Assembly (NCBI GenBank): GCA_900319835.1
Contig: ONPY01000005.1
Span: 1 to 49,019 of the forward strand
Direction of reading: 5' to 3'
From: an uncultured Eubacteriales bacterium
Lineage (GTDB): Bacteria; Bacillota_A; Clostridia; Oscillospirales; Oscillospiraceae
DNA length: 49,019 nucleotides
The notes under the pieces are model-generated. The model worked only from the letters and a program-made list of their open reading frames with translations, was not told the DNA's origin and ran no database searches. The number at the start of each line of letters is the position of its first letter. Positions within the stretch are counted from its first letter, which is position 1. Both the position numbers and the translations under genes were made by a program. This document shows positions 1 through 8,254 of the stretch, piece by piece.

Positions 1-91
1 ACTCGTCGGATCGACAGACTTGATGTAGTTGTCCTCCAAAGCTCTCCCCCGCTTTCCATCGCGCAGCGATCATTTGAATGGAATAAAGTTT

Positions 92-121
92 AAGGAGGAA
101 CGGTTAAAACCTTTCCTCCTT
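92..121 (-). terminator. Hairpin downstream of rpmF
   Basis: A 9-bp perfect stem (AAGGAGGAA at 92-100 with TTCCTCCTT at 113-121) extended by GGTT/AACC lies 16 bases past the rpmF stop. On the minus strand it is followed by TAAACTTTATT, a poor U-tract, so it may be only a weak terminator. Bases 1-91 show no supportable gene. Confidence 0.5.
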
Positions 122-136
122 AAGCTTCAAGCTTCT

Positions 137-325
137 TTACTTGCTCTCCTCAACGGCGATGACGGTACGGCCCTTGTACTGACCGCAGGCCTTGCAGGCA
201 CGATGAGGCATGCAGAAAGCGCCGCAGTTGGGGCACTTGACGACATTGGGAGCGGTGAGCTTCCAAACGGAAGAACGTCTCTTGTCACGTCTCTGTCTCG
301 ATACTTTTCCTTTTGGGACTGCCAT
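137..325 (-). CDS. rpmF: 50S ribosomal protein L32
   Basis: A 62-residue protein starting MAVPKGKVSRQRRDKRRS, the conserved opening of bacterial L32, a component of the large ribosomal subunit. It is the zinc-binding form: CPNC at residues 33-36 and CKAC at 44-47 make a four-cysteine ribbon. Length is normal for the family. It lies 52 bases downstream of the DUF177 gene on the same strand, the classical yceD-rpmF arrangement, and is probably expressed from the strong promoter at 899-927. The ribosome site AGGAGG sits just before the ATG. Very secure. Confidence 0.97.
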   Translation of the reverse strand: MAVPKGKVSRQRRDKRRSSVWKLTAPNVVKCPNCGAFCMPHRACKACGQYKGRTVIAVEESK

Positions 326-377
326 GTTGACACCTCCTGTTGACAGCTGTTCTGAGCAGCTTCTTTTTTAGATTCGC

Positions 378-869
378 CTATTTATCCAAAAGCTGCTCAA
401 GCACAGCAAATCTTGGATCAATGGATTTCCGGCACCCGCAGGGGCCGAGGTTCAGGTTTTTGCCGCAGCTGGGGCAGAGGCCCTTGCAGTCCTCCCTGCA
501 GAGGAACTTGGTCTCCATATCCAGCACGAACAGTGTGGAGAGGATCTCATCGAGATCGACCCCGTCGTCCACCAGCGTGAAAAGATCCGGGTTGTCCTCG
601 GGATTCTCCTCCACGATGGTGGCGTCGAGCTCCGTCTCCTTCACGCTCTCGAACTCCTCGCCGCAGCGGTCGCAGATACAGATCAGCTCCGCCGTGAGCG
701 TGCCCTCGAGAGTGAGGATGCCGGCCTCGTTGTAGACGCGGCCCTCCGCATGGGGCTTGGCCTTGTAAGCCCGGATCTGGGGGAAATCCAGCCCCTCGGT
801 CTCCAGCTCACAGGAGAAGGGAACCCAGGCGCCGGGAACTTCAATAATCTCTCTCAGATTCAGCCTCAT
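378..869 (-). CDS. DUF177 (YceD-like) protein linked to L32
   Basis: A 163-residue cytosolic protein of the DUF177/YceD family, whose gene is almost universally next to rpmF; in E. coli and plants the family has been tied to 23S rRNA accumulation. The first half is a beta-rich region (FSCELETEGLDFPQIRAY). Cysteine pairs follow: CICDRC near residue 100 and CREDCKGLCPSC plus CGC near the C-terminus, consistent with metal binding. The ATG at 869 has GAGGTG eight bases upstream. First gene of a two-gene operon with rpmF. The family call is firm; the molecular role is not established in Firmicutes. Confidence 0.9.
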   Translation of the reverse strand: MRLNLREIIEVPGAWVPFSCELETEGLDFPQIRAYKAKPHAEGRVYNEAGILTLEGTLTAELICICDRCGEEFESVKETELDATIVEENPEDNPDLFTLVDDGVDLDEILSTLFVLDMETKFLCREDCKGLCPSCGKNLNLGPCGCRKSIDPRFAVLEQLLDK

Positions 870-898
870 ACAAAAGCACCTCGCATAGTCGCCCTAGT

Positions 899-927
899 AT
901 TATAGTTTATGTGTCAAGACTTGTCAA
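899..927 (-). promoter_or_regulatory. Consensus sigma-A promoter of the DUF177-rpmF operon
   Basis: Read on the minus strand: TTGACA (922-927), 17-base spacer, TATAAT (899-904), both boxes perfect. The -10 ends 29 bases before the DUF177 ATG. Strong constitutive expression is expected for a ribosomal protein operon. Confidence 0.85.
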
Positions 928-1020
928 CACAATTTTGCATTGAAAAAACGGGAAAAACTAGAAAAAAACGTCCCCTCTTTTCCCCGCGCTCTTGTGCATT
1001 TTCGCGTCCGCAGATCCGCC

Positions 1021-1049
1021 TTGCGCCGCGGGCCCTTCAGGGCTATAAT
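1021..1049 (+). promoter_or_regulatory. Promoter of the pseudouridine synthase gene
   Basis: TTGCGC (1021-1026), 17-base spacer, TATAAT (1044-1049). It lies inside the longer open frame that begins at 909, which supports starting the protein at 1080 instead. Confidence 0.55.
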
Positions 1050-1079
1050 GGGGAAAAACGCGAAAGGATCGCTCCCTCC

Positions 1080-2054
1080 ATGAAAGAACTCACCATCCGC
1101 ACAAACGACGCCGGTCAGCGGCTGGATCGCTTTGTGGGCAAGGCCGTGCCCCTGCTGCCGGAATCCCTGTTGCAAAAGTACATCCGGCTCAAGCGCATCA
1201 AGCTCAACGGCAAGGGCGCCAAGCGTGACACCCGGCTGCAGGCGGGCGACGTGCTGCAGCTGTACATCAACGACGAGTTCTTTGAAAAGCCCCGGGAGGA
1301 CAACGCCTGGCTCAAGGTGGGCACCCCGAAGCTCAATATCGTCTATGAGGATGAGAATATCCTGCTGCTGGACAAGAAGCCGGGCGTGCTCTGCCACAGC
1401 GCCGGGGTCTGGGACTACAACACGCTGATCGCCAACGTCCAGGCCTACATGGCCCAAAAGGGCGAGTGGAAGCCGAAGGAGGAACACGCCTTCGCCCCCG
1501 CCCTCTGCAACCGCATCGACCGCAACACCGGCGGCATCGTCATCGCCGCCAAAAACGCCGAGGCCCTGCGCATCCTCAACGACAAGATCCGCGACCGGGA
1601 GATCGAGAAATACTACCTCTGTGCCGTGCGCGGCAGGCCGAAGCCCCCGGAGGGGCGACTGGAAAACTATTTGTTCAAGGACGCCCAGAAAAACCAGGTC
1701 TTTGTAAAAAGCAGACCGGAGCCCGGCGCCAAAACCGCCGTGACGGAGTACCGTCTGCTGAAAACCCAGGGCCCGCTGTCGCTGGTGGAGTGTCACCTGC
1801 TCACCGGGCGTACGCATCAGATCCGCGTCCAGATGGCCCACGCGGGCTGGCCGCTTCTCGGGGACGGCAAGTACGGCAGCGAGCGCTTCAACAAAGACTA
1901 TGAGGAAAAGGGCCAGGCGCTCTACTCCTACCGGCTGGTGTTCTCCTTCCCCACCGAGGCGGGGATCCTGGAATACCTGCGCGGAAAGGAATTTCGGGTG
2001 CAGAAGGTGGACTTTGCCGAGACCTACTTCGGCGTGACCGATCTGAATATCTGA
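1080..2054 (+). CDS. RluA-family 23S rRNA pseudouridine synthase
   Basis: A 324-residue enzyme that isomerises uridine to pseudouridine in RNA. An S4-like RNA-binding region occupies about residues 1-65 (RLDRFVG, LLQKYIRLKRIKLNG). The catalytic domain follows, with the RluA signature CNRIDRNTGG, where Asp147 is the nucleophile, and LLTGRTHQIRVQMAH further on. I start it at the ATG at 1080, which has AAAGGA upstream and follows the promoter at 1021-1049; the in-frame extension to 909 has no family-like residues. Resembles RluC/RluD-type enzymes, but which uridines are modified cannot be told from sequence. It converges on the lipoprotein gene and shares a terminator with it. Confidence 0.93.
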   Translation: MKELTIRTNDAGQRLDRFVGKAVPLLPESLLQKYIRLKRIKLNGKGAKRDTRLQAGDVLQLYINDEFFEKPREDNAWLKVGTPKLNIVYEDENILLLDKKPGVLCHSAGVWDYNTLIANVQAYMAQKGEWKPKEEHAFAPALCNRIDRNTGGIVIAAKNAEALRILNDKIRDREIEKYYLCAVRGRPKPPEGRLENYLFKDAQKNQVFVKSRPEPGAKTAVTEYRLLKTQGPLSLVECHLLTGRTHQIRVQMAHAGWPLLGDGKYGSERFNKDYEEKGQALYSYRLVFSFPTEAGILEYLRGKEFRVQKVDFAETYFGVTDLNI

Positions 2055-2081
2055 AAACCGGAGGCTTTCGCCTCCGGTTTT
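2054..2081. terminator. Bidirectional terminator between convergent genes
   Basis: A perfect 12-bp stem: AAAACCGGAGGC (2054-2065), loop TTTC, GCCTCCGGTTTT (2070-2081). A-rich and T-rich flanks allow it to work for the pseudouridine synthase (+) and for the beta-helix lipoprotein (-). Confidence 0.85.
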
Positions 2082-2086
2082 CTTAT

Positions 2087-3829
2087 TTAATAGATGGTGC
2101 CGTCCTCGAGGGGCTCGCCGTCGTAGGTCATGTTGCGGCAGCCGTAGGCCGACCAGATGTAGCCCGGGATGTCGTGGATGTTGCAGTGATCGGCGCTGAC
2201 GCCCACGCAGTCGCTGAAGCTGAAGGCGCCATAGGTGCAGTGGTGGATCTCTGTATACCGCACACTCAGATCCCGGCTGGAGTAGGCGCTTACGCCCAGC
2301 ACGCCGCAGCCGTAGAGAGAACAGTCCTGAATGGAGACGCCGTTGCAGTTCATGAAGTTGAGCACGCCGCCCGCGCACTCGCCGGGGTCCTGGGTGTGGC
2401 CGGCGGTGAAATTGGAGAGGGTGAGCTTGCTGCAGCTTTCAAAGCTGAAGACGTCCGCGTAGCGGGGCTCGGCCGTGACAGTGGCCCGGTGGGGTCCGCC
2501 GGCGGTGAGGGTGAAGTTGTCCAGATTCCGCAGGACCAGGCCCGGCCCATCGTAGCAGTTCATCCAGTAATAGTACCCGTCGCCGGTGTAGCTGCCGTAG
2601 CCGGTCGCGTCGGCGAGGTTGTAGATCCCGTCCTCCAGGTAAATGGTGACGCCCGGGGCGATGGAAGCCAGCAGCTCATCCACATTGGTCACATGGATCA
2701 TCCCGTCGGCCGAGGGCTCCACCGGGGCGGTGTCCGGAACCTTTTCCGCCGGGGGCGTCCAGCTCACGTCGCCGTCCGCGGCCATGCTGTACAGGGCATA
2801 GTCCTCCAGGGTCTCCCCCTCGGCGTTCACGACTCTCTTGCTCTTGCTCCACTCCTCAAAGTACCACGCACCGGAATTGTTCCGGAAGGTGCAGCTCTCC
2901 ACGGTGATGGGCTGGGGATCGGCAAAGAACATGCCGCCGAACGCGTTGTCCCTGACCTCACAGCCGCCGAGGTAGATTTCGCTGGTGTCGCTCCAGATCA
3001 GCGAGCTGCCGGAGCAGTTGCGGACCAGGCAGTTCGTCACTGCGCCGCTGCTGCCGGAGAACCAGAAAATGCCGTTGTAATTCTCAATGCCGTAGACGGT
3101 GCAGCCGTCAATCTGCACCCCGGACGACTGGATCGCCGAGGACGCGCCGTAGCTGCAGTCCCGGATCACACTGTCCCGGACGGTGAGATTCCGGCAGTAG
3201 CTCAGCTCCGTGCCGTAGGTGCCGCAGCCGTAGAGGTCGCAGCGATCCACCTCCACATCGGTGCAGTTGGTAAAGTTCAGCACCGCGCCCGTGCAGGTGC
3301 CGGCGCCGTCGGTATGGCCGGCGGTAAAGCCCTCAAAGCGGAGGTTCCGGCAGCTCTCAAAGCGCATCACCGCCGCATAGCGCGGGGCCGTGACGATCTC
3401 GATCCCCGGCTTGTCGGCCACGATGCTGAAGTTGACCAGGTTATACACCGTCAGCTCGTAGCCGTCGTAGATGTTGTTCCAGTCGTAGTAGTCCCCGCCG
3501 AAGTTGCCGTAGCCCAGGGCCTGGCTCAGGTTGTAGCTGCGCCCGGTGAGGTGGACCTCCGTGTCGGGCCGCAGCGCCTTGAGCAGGTCCTCCGTCGTGG
3601 CGGCATAGACCACGTTCCTGTCGCCCGGCGCGGCCGTGGCCTCCGGCGCCGTCTCCTCGGCGGCGTCAGGCCCGCTCTGGTCCGGGGCCGCCGCGGCAGG
3701 GCTCTCTTCCGGGGCGGGCGCCGCAGCGCTCCCGTCCGTCTTTGCCGCGGGCGCCGCGCACGCGCACAGCAGCAGGGCGCAGATCAACAGGATCAGAACA
3801 CCTGTTCTGGTGATTCTTTTCTCTCTCAT
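2087..3829 (-). CDS. Secreted lipoprotein with two right-handed beta-helix units
   Basis: 580 residues starting at the ATG at 3829 (ribosome site GGAAAGGAAGGA upstream; the longer frame to 3913 adds a non-signal-like stretch). Residues 1-24 form a lipoprotein signal ending LLLCAC. An Ala/Pro/Glu-rich tether follows to about residue 70. Then come two homologous units, about 75-345 and 378-580, each opening with a (V/T)xxLLxxx(A/R)P segment and running into short Asn/Cys-rich coils typical of parallel beta-helices (NosD/CASH type). Each unit carries PRYAxVxxFExC, FTAGHT, NC and LYGCG. The fold suggests polysaccharide binding or cleavage outside the cell; no catalytic residues can be assigned. 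The same unit occurs twice in the BlaR1-like protein at 45656-48877. Single gene, convergent with the pseudouridine synthase. Bases 3830-3981 upstream are A+T-rich with no clear promoter for this strand. Confidence 0.85.
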   Translation of the reverse strand: MREKRITRTGVLILLICALLLCACAAPAAKTDGSAAAPAPEESPAAAAPDQSGPDAAEETAPEATAAPGDRNVVYAATTEDLLKALRPDTEVHLTGRSYNLSQALGYGNFGGDYYDWNNIYDGYELTVYNLVNFSIVADKPGIEIVTAPRYAAVMRFESCRNLRFEGFTAGHTDGAGTCTGAVLNFTNCTDVEVDRCDLYGCGTYGTELSYCRNLTVRDSVIRDCSYGASSAIQSSGVQIDGCTVYGIENYNGIFWFSGSSGAVTNCLVRNCSGSSLIWSDTSEIYLGGCEVRDNAFGGMFFADPQPITVESCTFRNNSGAWYFEEWSKSKRVVNAEGETLEDYALYSMAADGDVSWTPPAEKVPDTAPVEPSADGMIHVTNVDELLASIAPGVTIYLEDGIYNLADATGYGSYTGDGYYYWMNCYDGPGLVLRNLDNFTLTAGGPHRATVTAEPRYADVFSFESCSKLTLSNFTAGHTQDPGECAGGVLNFMNCNGVSIQDCSLYGCGVLGVSAYSSRDLSVRYTEIHHCTYGAFSFSDCVGVSADHCNIHDIPGYIWSAYGCRNMTYDGEPLEDGTIY

Positions 3830-3981
3830 TTGAAAGTCCTTCCTTTCCAGAAAGCATGCTGCGAAAAGGGGTTTCCGTATAGAGGGACGCTGAAAAAACC
3901 AAAAAGTTTCCACACGCGCGCGGAGAACCGGAGAGTTTTCAATTTAATTACAAAATTTTTCTTAAGAATTACAAAATTGCT

Positions 3982-4010
3982 TTGACAAATGACAAATTGA
4001 GGTTTACAAT
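3982..4010 (+). promoter_or_regulatory. Strong promoter of the small lipoprotein gene
   Basis: TTGACA (3982-3987), 17-base spacer, TACAAT (4005-4010). A single mismatch to consensus; the ATG is 55 bases further on. Confidence 0.8.
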
Positions 4011-4065
4011 AACAGCAGTATACAGGATGTCTGTGTATAATCTCACCATGAAAGAGGACATTACC

Positions 4066-4770
4066 ATGAAGAATAGAATGATTGCTCTGGTCCTTGTGAT
4101 CCTGATGCTCTCGGCGCTGACCGCCTGCGGCAAGTCGGAGCCCGCTCCCGCCGCCACTGAGGCGCCCGCCGTTGAAGCCCCCGTTGAAGAGGCCGCCCCT
4201 GCCGAAGAGGCCGCGCCCGCCGAGGAAGCGCCTGTTGAGGAGGCGCCCGCGCCCGCTGAGGCACCCGCCGAGGCACCCGGCATTGAGCCCGACTCCGGCG
4301 AGTACACCAAGGTCAGTGAGGCCAAGGGCTTCTCCGTCCGCTTTGACAGCAAGTATGTGGCCAGTGAGCTGCCCGGCAGCGGCAACATCAAGATCGACGC
4401 CAACACCGATATGACCGCCATCCCCGGCTCCATCCCCTATGTCACCGTCTCCCTCTACAGCAAGGAAGACGCTGAAGACGCTGTCAGCTTTCTGAAGAAT
4501 CTCGCCGATGCGACGTCGGATCTCGGCAAGAAGCTGGAGACCAAGCCCGGCGAGCCCAAAAAGGTCGAACTGGGTGACCGCGATATCTACTACATCTTCT
4601 ACACCTACAAGGATACCGATCTCAACGGTGTCATTGCCAGCGCTTTCTACGCGGAGAACCTGGCCAACGGTGACGTGGCGGTCTTCAATTCCCTGGCCCT
4701 GCAGGAGGACACCTCCGTGGTGGACGGCATTCTGAACCTGGCCGTCAACAGCTTCACCCTTGTCGACTGA
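4066..4770 (+). CDS. Uncharacterised lipoprotein with acidic Ala/Pro/Glu linker
   Basis: 234 residues from the ATG at 4066, seven bases after GAGG; the open frame to 3982 overlaps the promoter and is discarded. The signal peptide ends in the lipobox LTAC with Cys21. Residues 26-64 are low complexity, made of Glu-Ala-Pro repeats, and probably act as a flexible tether. A folded domain of about 165 residues follows (SVRFDSKYV, IPYVTVSLYSKEDAEDAVSFL, IYYIFYTYKDTDLNGVIASAFY), reminiscent of small secreted domains of gut Clostridia lipoproteins, without a named family I can support. It is monocistronic, with its own promoter and terminator. Function unknown; location on the outer face of the membrane is well supported. 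Confidence 0.85.
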   Translation: MKNRMIALVLVILMLSALTACGKSEPAPAATEAPAVEAPVEEAAPAEEAAPAEEAPVEEAPAPAEAPAEAPGIEPDSGEYTKVSEAKGFSVRFDSKYVASELPGSGNIKIDANTDMTAIPGSIPYVTVSLYSKEDAEDAVSFLKNLADATSDLGKKLETKPGEPKKVELGDRDIYYIFYTYKDTDLNGVIASAFYAENLANGDVAVFNSLALQEDTSVVDGILNLAVNSFTLVD

Positions 4771-4791
4771 TTGCCCTTTCGTCAAGCCAAT

Positions 4792-4821
4792 CGGCACGCC
4801 CGTCCGGGCGTGCCGTTTTTT
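4792..4821 (+). terminator. Rho-independent terminator
   Basis: A G+C-rich stem, CGGCACGCCC with GGGCGTGCCG, and a run of six T at 4816-4821. It ends the lipoprotein transcript two bases before the stop codon of the convergent ABC-F gene. Confidence 0.88.
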
Positions 4822-4822
4822 G

Positions 4823-6430
4823 TTATCCTCTCGCCTGGTTCTCAAGCTCGCTGACGTGCATGTACTCGTCGTAGGTGCAGCGGCGGTCGATGATGCCGTC
4901 GTCGTTGATCTCGATGATGCGATTGGCAACCGTCTGGGTCAGCTGGTGGTCGTGGCAGGAGAAGATGATGTTGTACTTGAAGGCCTCGAGGCCGTTGTTG
5001 AGCGCTGCGATACTCTCGAGATCCAGGTGGTTGGTGGGCTGGTCAAGCAGCAGGAAGTTTGCCCCGGAGAGCATCATGCGCGAGAGCATGCACCGCACCT
5101 TTTCCCCGCCGGAGAGGACCTTGACCTGCTTATACACATCGTCCCCGGAGAAGAGCATGCGCCCAAGGAAGGTGCGCAGATAGCTCTCCCGCTTGTCCTC
5201 GGAGAACTGGCGCATCCAGTCGATCAGATCATAGTCGCAGCTGTCAAAGTAGCTGTTGTGGTCCTTGGGGAAATAGCTGGGCTCGATGCTGGCGCCCCAT
5301 TTGACGCTGCCGGAGTCCGGCTCCTCCTCCCCCATGAGGATCTTGTAGAGCATCGTGACAGCAAGCTCGTTCTTCCCCACCAGGGCGATCTTGTCCTCCT
5401 TGCCCACAATGAAGCTGATCTTGTTCAGGAGCTTGACCCCGTCCACGGTCTTCGAGACCTCGGTGACGAAGAGCCGGTCCTTGCCGGGCTCCCGGTTGGC
5501 CTTGAAGCCCACCCAGGGGTAGCGCCGCCCGGAGGCGGGCAGCTCCTCCACGGTGATCTTGTCCAGCAGCTTGCGGCGGGAGGTGGCCTGACGGGACTTG
5601 GACTTGTTGGCGGAAAAGCGCGCAATAAAGGTCTGCAGCTCCTGAATTTTCTGCTCGGCCTTCTTGTTCTGGTCCCGGATCAGCTTCTGGATCAGCTGGC
5701 TGGACTCATACCAGAAATCGTAGTTGCCGACGTACATCTTGATCTTGCCGTAGTCGATGTCCACGATGTGGGTGCAGACGTTGTTGAGAAAATACCGGTC
5801 GTGGCTGACCACGAGGACTGTCCCCTCGTAGTCCATCAGGAAATCTTCCAGCCACACCACGCTCGCCAGGTCCAGGTTGTTGGTGGGCTCATCCAGCAGT
5901 ATCACGTCCGGGTGGCCAAAGAGGGCCTGTGCCAGCAGCACCTTGACCTTCAGGCGCGGGTCCGTGTCGCGCATGAGATTCTGGTGCAGGCTTACGTCCA
6001 CGCCCAGCCCCTGGAGGATACGGCCAGCGTCACTTTCAGCCTCCCAGCCACCGAGCTCGGCAAACTCCTCCTCCAGCTCCGCGGCGCGGATGCCGTCGTC
6101 ATCGTCAAAGTCCGGCTTGTCGTAGATGGCATCCTTCTCCTTGCCGCACGCATACAGGCGCATATTCCCCATGATCACCGTCTCCAGCACGGTGTAGTCG
6201 TCATAGAGGCTCTGGTTCTGCTTGAGCACCGACATGCGCCGCTTGGGGTCCAGCACCACGCTGCCGGAGGTGGGCTCCAGCTCCCCGGAGAGGATCTTGA
6301 TGAAGGTGGATTTGCCGGCGCCGTTTGCGCCGATGATGCCATAGCAGTTGCCCGTGGTGAAGTTGAGATCCACCTTGGAAAACAGCACGCTGGGTCCAAA
6401 CTGCATCGACAGGTCGTTTACACTGAGCAT
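4823..6430 (-). CDS. ABC-F family ATPase, YkpA/YbiT type, with one degenerate ATP site
   Basis: 535 residues with two ABC domains and no membrane segments; ABC-F proteins act on the ribosome. Close in length and sequence to B. subtilis YkpA. Domain 1 has Walker A GANGAGKS (34-41) and Walker B LLDEPTNNLD (Glu181). The interdomain linker (about 240-300) is Lys/Arg/Gln-rich. Domain 2 has an intact LSGGEK signature (439-444). Odd points: Walker A of domain 2 reads GKNELAVTM without the P-loop lysine, its Walker B is LLDQPTNHLD with Gln464 replacing the catalytic Glu, and the domain 1 signature (about 152-162) is eroded to MRDTDPRLKVK. All three belong to the same composite ATP site, so one site is probably non-hydrolytic. 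Own promoter at 6465-6494; divergent from the membrane protein gene. Confidence 0.93.
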   Translation of the reverse strand: MLSVNDLSMQFGPSVLFSKVDLNFTTGNCYGIIGANGAGKSTFIKILSGELEPTSGSVVLDPKRRMSVLKQNQSLYDDYTVLETVIMGNMRLYACGKEKDAIYDKPDFDDDDGIRAAELEEEFAELGGWEAESDAGRILQGLGVDVSLHQNLMRDTDPRLKVKVLLAQALFGHPDVILLDEPTNNLDLASVVWLEDFLMDYEGTVLVVSHDRYFLNNVCTHIVDIDYGKIKMYVGNYDFWYESSQLIQKLIRDQNKKAEQKIQELQTFIARFSANKSKSRQATSRRKLLDKITVEELPASGRRYPWVGFKANREPGKDRLFVTEVSKTVDGVKLLNKISFIVGKEDKIALVGKNELAVTMLYKILMGEEEPDSGSVKWGASIEPSYFPKDHNSYFDSCDYDLIDWMRQFSEDKRESYLRTFLGRMLFSGDDVYKQVKVLSGGEKVRCMLSRMMLSGANFLLLDQPTNHLDLESIAALNNGLEAFKYNIIFSCHDHQLTQTVANRIIEINDDGIIDRRCTYDEYMHVSELENQARG

Positions 6431-6464
6431 AGCGTCTTTCTCCGTTTCGTTTGTTGTTATTTTT

Positions 6465-6494
6465 ATTATAACGGCTGGGCAGAGGGCCTGTCAA
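6465..6494 (-). promoter_or_regulatory. Promoter of the ABC-F gene
   Basis: On the minus strand: TTGACA (6489-6494), 18-base spacer, TATAAT (6465-6470). Both boxes are perfect. Confidence 0.8.
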
Positions 6495-6509
6495 TGCTGG
6501 GCGGAATCC

Positions 6510-6538
6510 TTGACTTTTCTCTCCCCGCAGGGTAAACT
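6510..6538 (+). promoter_or_regulatory. Promoter of the polytopic membrane protein gene
   Basis: TTGACT (6510-6515), 17-base spacer, TAAACT (6533-6538). Back to back with the ABC-F promoter, with 15 bases between the two -35 boxes. Confidence 0.65.
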
Positions 6539-6566
6539 GATTGAGTTATCACAAAGGAGAGATCGT

Positions 6567-8198
6567 ATGCCGGACTCCCAAAAGACCTCCAAAACCGAAT
6601 ACCTTCTGGCCGTCCTGCTGCTTTTGGTTCTGGTGGCGTATGCTCTGCTCTTCGGCTTTCTCAATTTCCGGGGCTTTGCCCGGCTCGCGCTGGCCGATAT
6701 GTATGCGGACACGCTCTGCGCCCGCCTGATGTGGGAGGCAAAGTCTCTCTTCCCCAGGCGTTTCCTCTTCGGCAACCAGTTTTACGTGGTTGCGACGCCG
6801 GTGCTCGCCGCCCTGTTCTACGGGCTCTGCGGCAGAATGAACACCGCCATGGCCCTGGCCACCACAGTCATGAGTCTGCTGATTCTTCTCAGCATGGACT
6901 GGATGCTGCGCCCGGTGCTGAAAAAGCCCTGGCAGCGGCTTGCTGCCCTGCTGGCCTTTGTGGGGCTGCTCTTCGGCCCCGGCAGCGCCCGGCGGGAGGA
7001 CGGAACCCAGCTCTTCTTCGTGCTGTGCAGCTATTACGCCTGCTATGTCATCACGGAATTTGTGGTGCTGGGCGACTATGCCCGCGCCCGTCTCTCCGGC
7101 GACCGGCGGCTGCCCGCGCTGCTGCTGGCCGCGTTTCTCTGCTTCTGCACCGGGATGCAGAGCCTGCGGCAGACCTGTATCACCGTGCTGCCCCTGCTGG
7201 GGTTTGAGGGGATCGGGCTGCTGCGCCGCCTTATCCGGCATGAGCCTGCCTTTCCCCCCAAGCGCCGTCCTGTGCTGGCGCGCGCCGGGGTCTACACGCT
7301 GGCAAACCTCCTGGGGCTTGTCGCCATCCGGCTGATTCATCCCCTGCAGCACACCATCTACCGGGGCTCTTCCCTGTTCTCCGGCTCCTCGCTCGCACAG
7401 GAGCTGGCGGAAGTCCGGAAGGCACTCACCGTCGTCACGGGATATGAATACACCAAGTCCGCCATCGGCGGGCCGTTCTTCACGGTGATGTTCGTCTTCT
7501 GTCTGCTGCTGGTCATCTGGGCCCTGGCGCTGCTGCTGCGCGCCTGGCGGCGTGAGGCCGACGCCTCCGCCCTTTTCTGGCTTACAAGCCTGCTCGCCTG
7601 CGCGGCGGTGATTGCCGCCTCGCTCTTTACCTCCGTCAGTCTGCGGGCCATCTACCTCTTCCCTTGGTACTTTCTGCCCGCGCTGAGCTACGCGGTGCTG
7701 GCGGCCCGGATCCGCCCGCTCTACACGAAGCTCGTCACCGGCTGTCTGATCCTGCTTGCCGCCTGCAACCTCTACTTCAGCTACCGCAACGACGTGGAGG
7801 CGGTGCTCTCCGAGGTGCCCACCCCTGCGCAGCAGGTCTGCGATTACGCGCTGGAAAACGGCTACCGGTATCTCTATGGGAATCAGTCCCTGGGCGCGCC
7901 GCAGATCGCAGTGTACTCCGACGGCAGGCTGATTGCCGGCTGCTGGGAGGATGCGTGTATTTTCAAAGTCTCCCCCCACATCAACATCCGGGACATCTAC
8001 CACTACCACGGAGATGTGGAGCACGCGCTCTTCGTCTTTCTCCCCTGGGAGCTGGAGGACGCGCTGGCCGAGGCGGCCGCCAACGGCACGGAGCTCACAC
8101 TGATCGGCCAATACGGGCAGTATGCGGTCTACTCCTCCTCCCGCCAACTGCTCTACCCCATCACCGAGACGATCGACTTCAATCCGGAATACAACTGA
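6567..8198 (+). CDS. Uncharacterised polytopic membrane protein
   Basis: 543 residues from the ATG at 6567 (AAAGGAG upstream, promoter at 6510-6538; the frame extends to 6348 but would run through the promoter). The first hydrophobic segment is residues 12-31, followed by about nine or ten more up to residue 405. The last 130 residues are soluble (YRNDVEAVLSEVPTPAQQV onward) and probably extracellular. The layout resembles membrane glycosyltransferases of the GT-C/GtrII style (many membrane helices then a soluble tail), but I see no signature acidic loop that would prove it. Single gene, closed by a strong terminator. Function not assigned. Confidence 0.8.
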   Translation: MPDSQKTSKTEYLLAVLLLLVLVAYALLFGFLNFRGFARLALADMYADTLCARLMWEAKSLFPRRFLFGNQFYVVATPVLAALFYGLCGRMNTAMALATTVMSLLILLSMDWMLRPVLKKPWQRLAALLAFVGLLFGPGSARREDGTQLFFVLCSYYACYVITEFVVLGDYARARLSGDRRLPALLLAAFLCFCTGMQSLRQTCITVLPLLGFEGIGLLRRLIRHEPAFPPKRRPVLARAGVYTLANLLGLVAIRLIHPLQHTIYRGSSLFSGSSLAQELAEVRKALTVVTGYEYTKSAIGGPFFTVMFVFCLLLVIWALALLLRAWRREADASALFWLTSLLACAAVIAASLFTSVSLRAIYLFPWYFLPALSYAVLAARIRPLYTKLVTGCLILLAACNLYFSYRNDVEAVLSEVPTPAQQVCDYALENGYRYLYGNQSLGAPQIAVYSDGRLIAGCWEDACIFKVSPHINIRDIYHYHGDVEHALFVFLPWELEDALAEAAANGTELTLIGQYGQYAVYSSSRQLLYPITETIDFNPEYN

Positions 8199-8204
8199 TG
8201 ATGT

Positions 8205-8243
8205 AAAAAAAGACCTCGCGGCCGCGGCCGCGAGGTCTTTTTT
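8205..8243. terminator. Very stable bidirectional terminator
   Basis: A near-perfect palindrome: GACCTCGCGGCC (8212-8223), GC, GGCCGCGAGGTC (8226-8237), preceded by seven A and followed by six T. It separates the membrane protein gene from the 3' end of the rnf operon and can serve both strands. Confidence 0.92.
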
Positions 8244-8254
8244 GCATCTTGCGT

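Noticed and set aside
924..2378. Long open frame of 484 codons on the minus strand opposite the pseudouridine synthase
   Set aside because: Antisense shadow of a G+C-rich gene; Arg/Leu/Gly-rich with no family motif and no ribosome site.
2174..3985. 603-codon plus-strand frame opposite the beta-helix lipoprotein
   Set aside because: Val/Ala/Gly/His-rich composition typical of antisense frames; the lipoprotein has signal, repeats and ribosome site.
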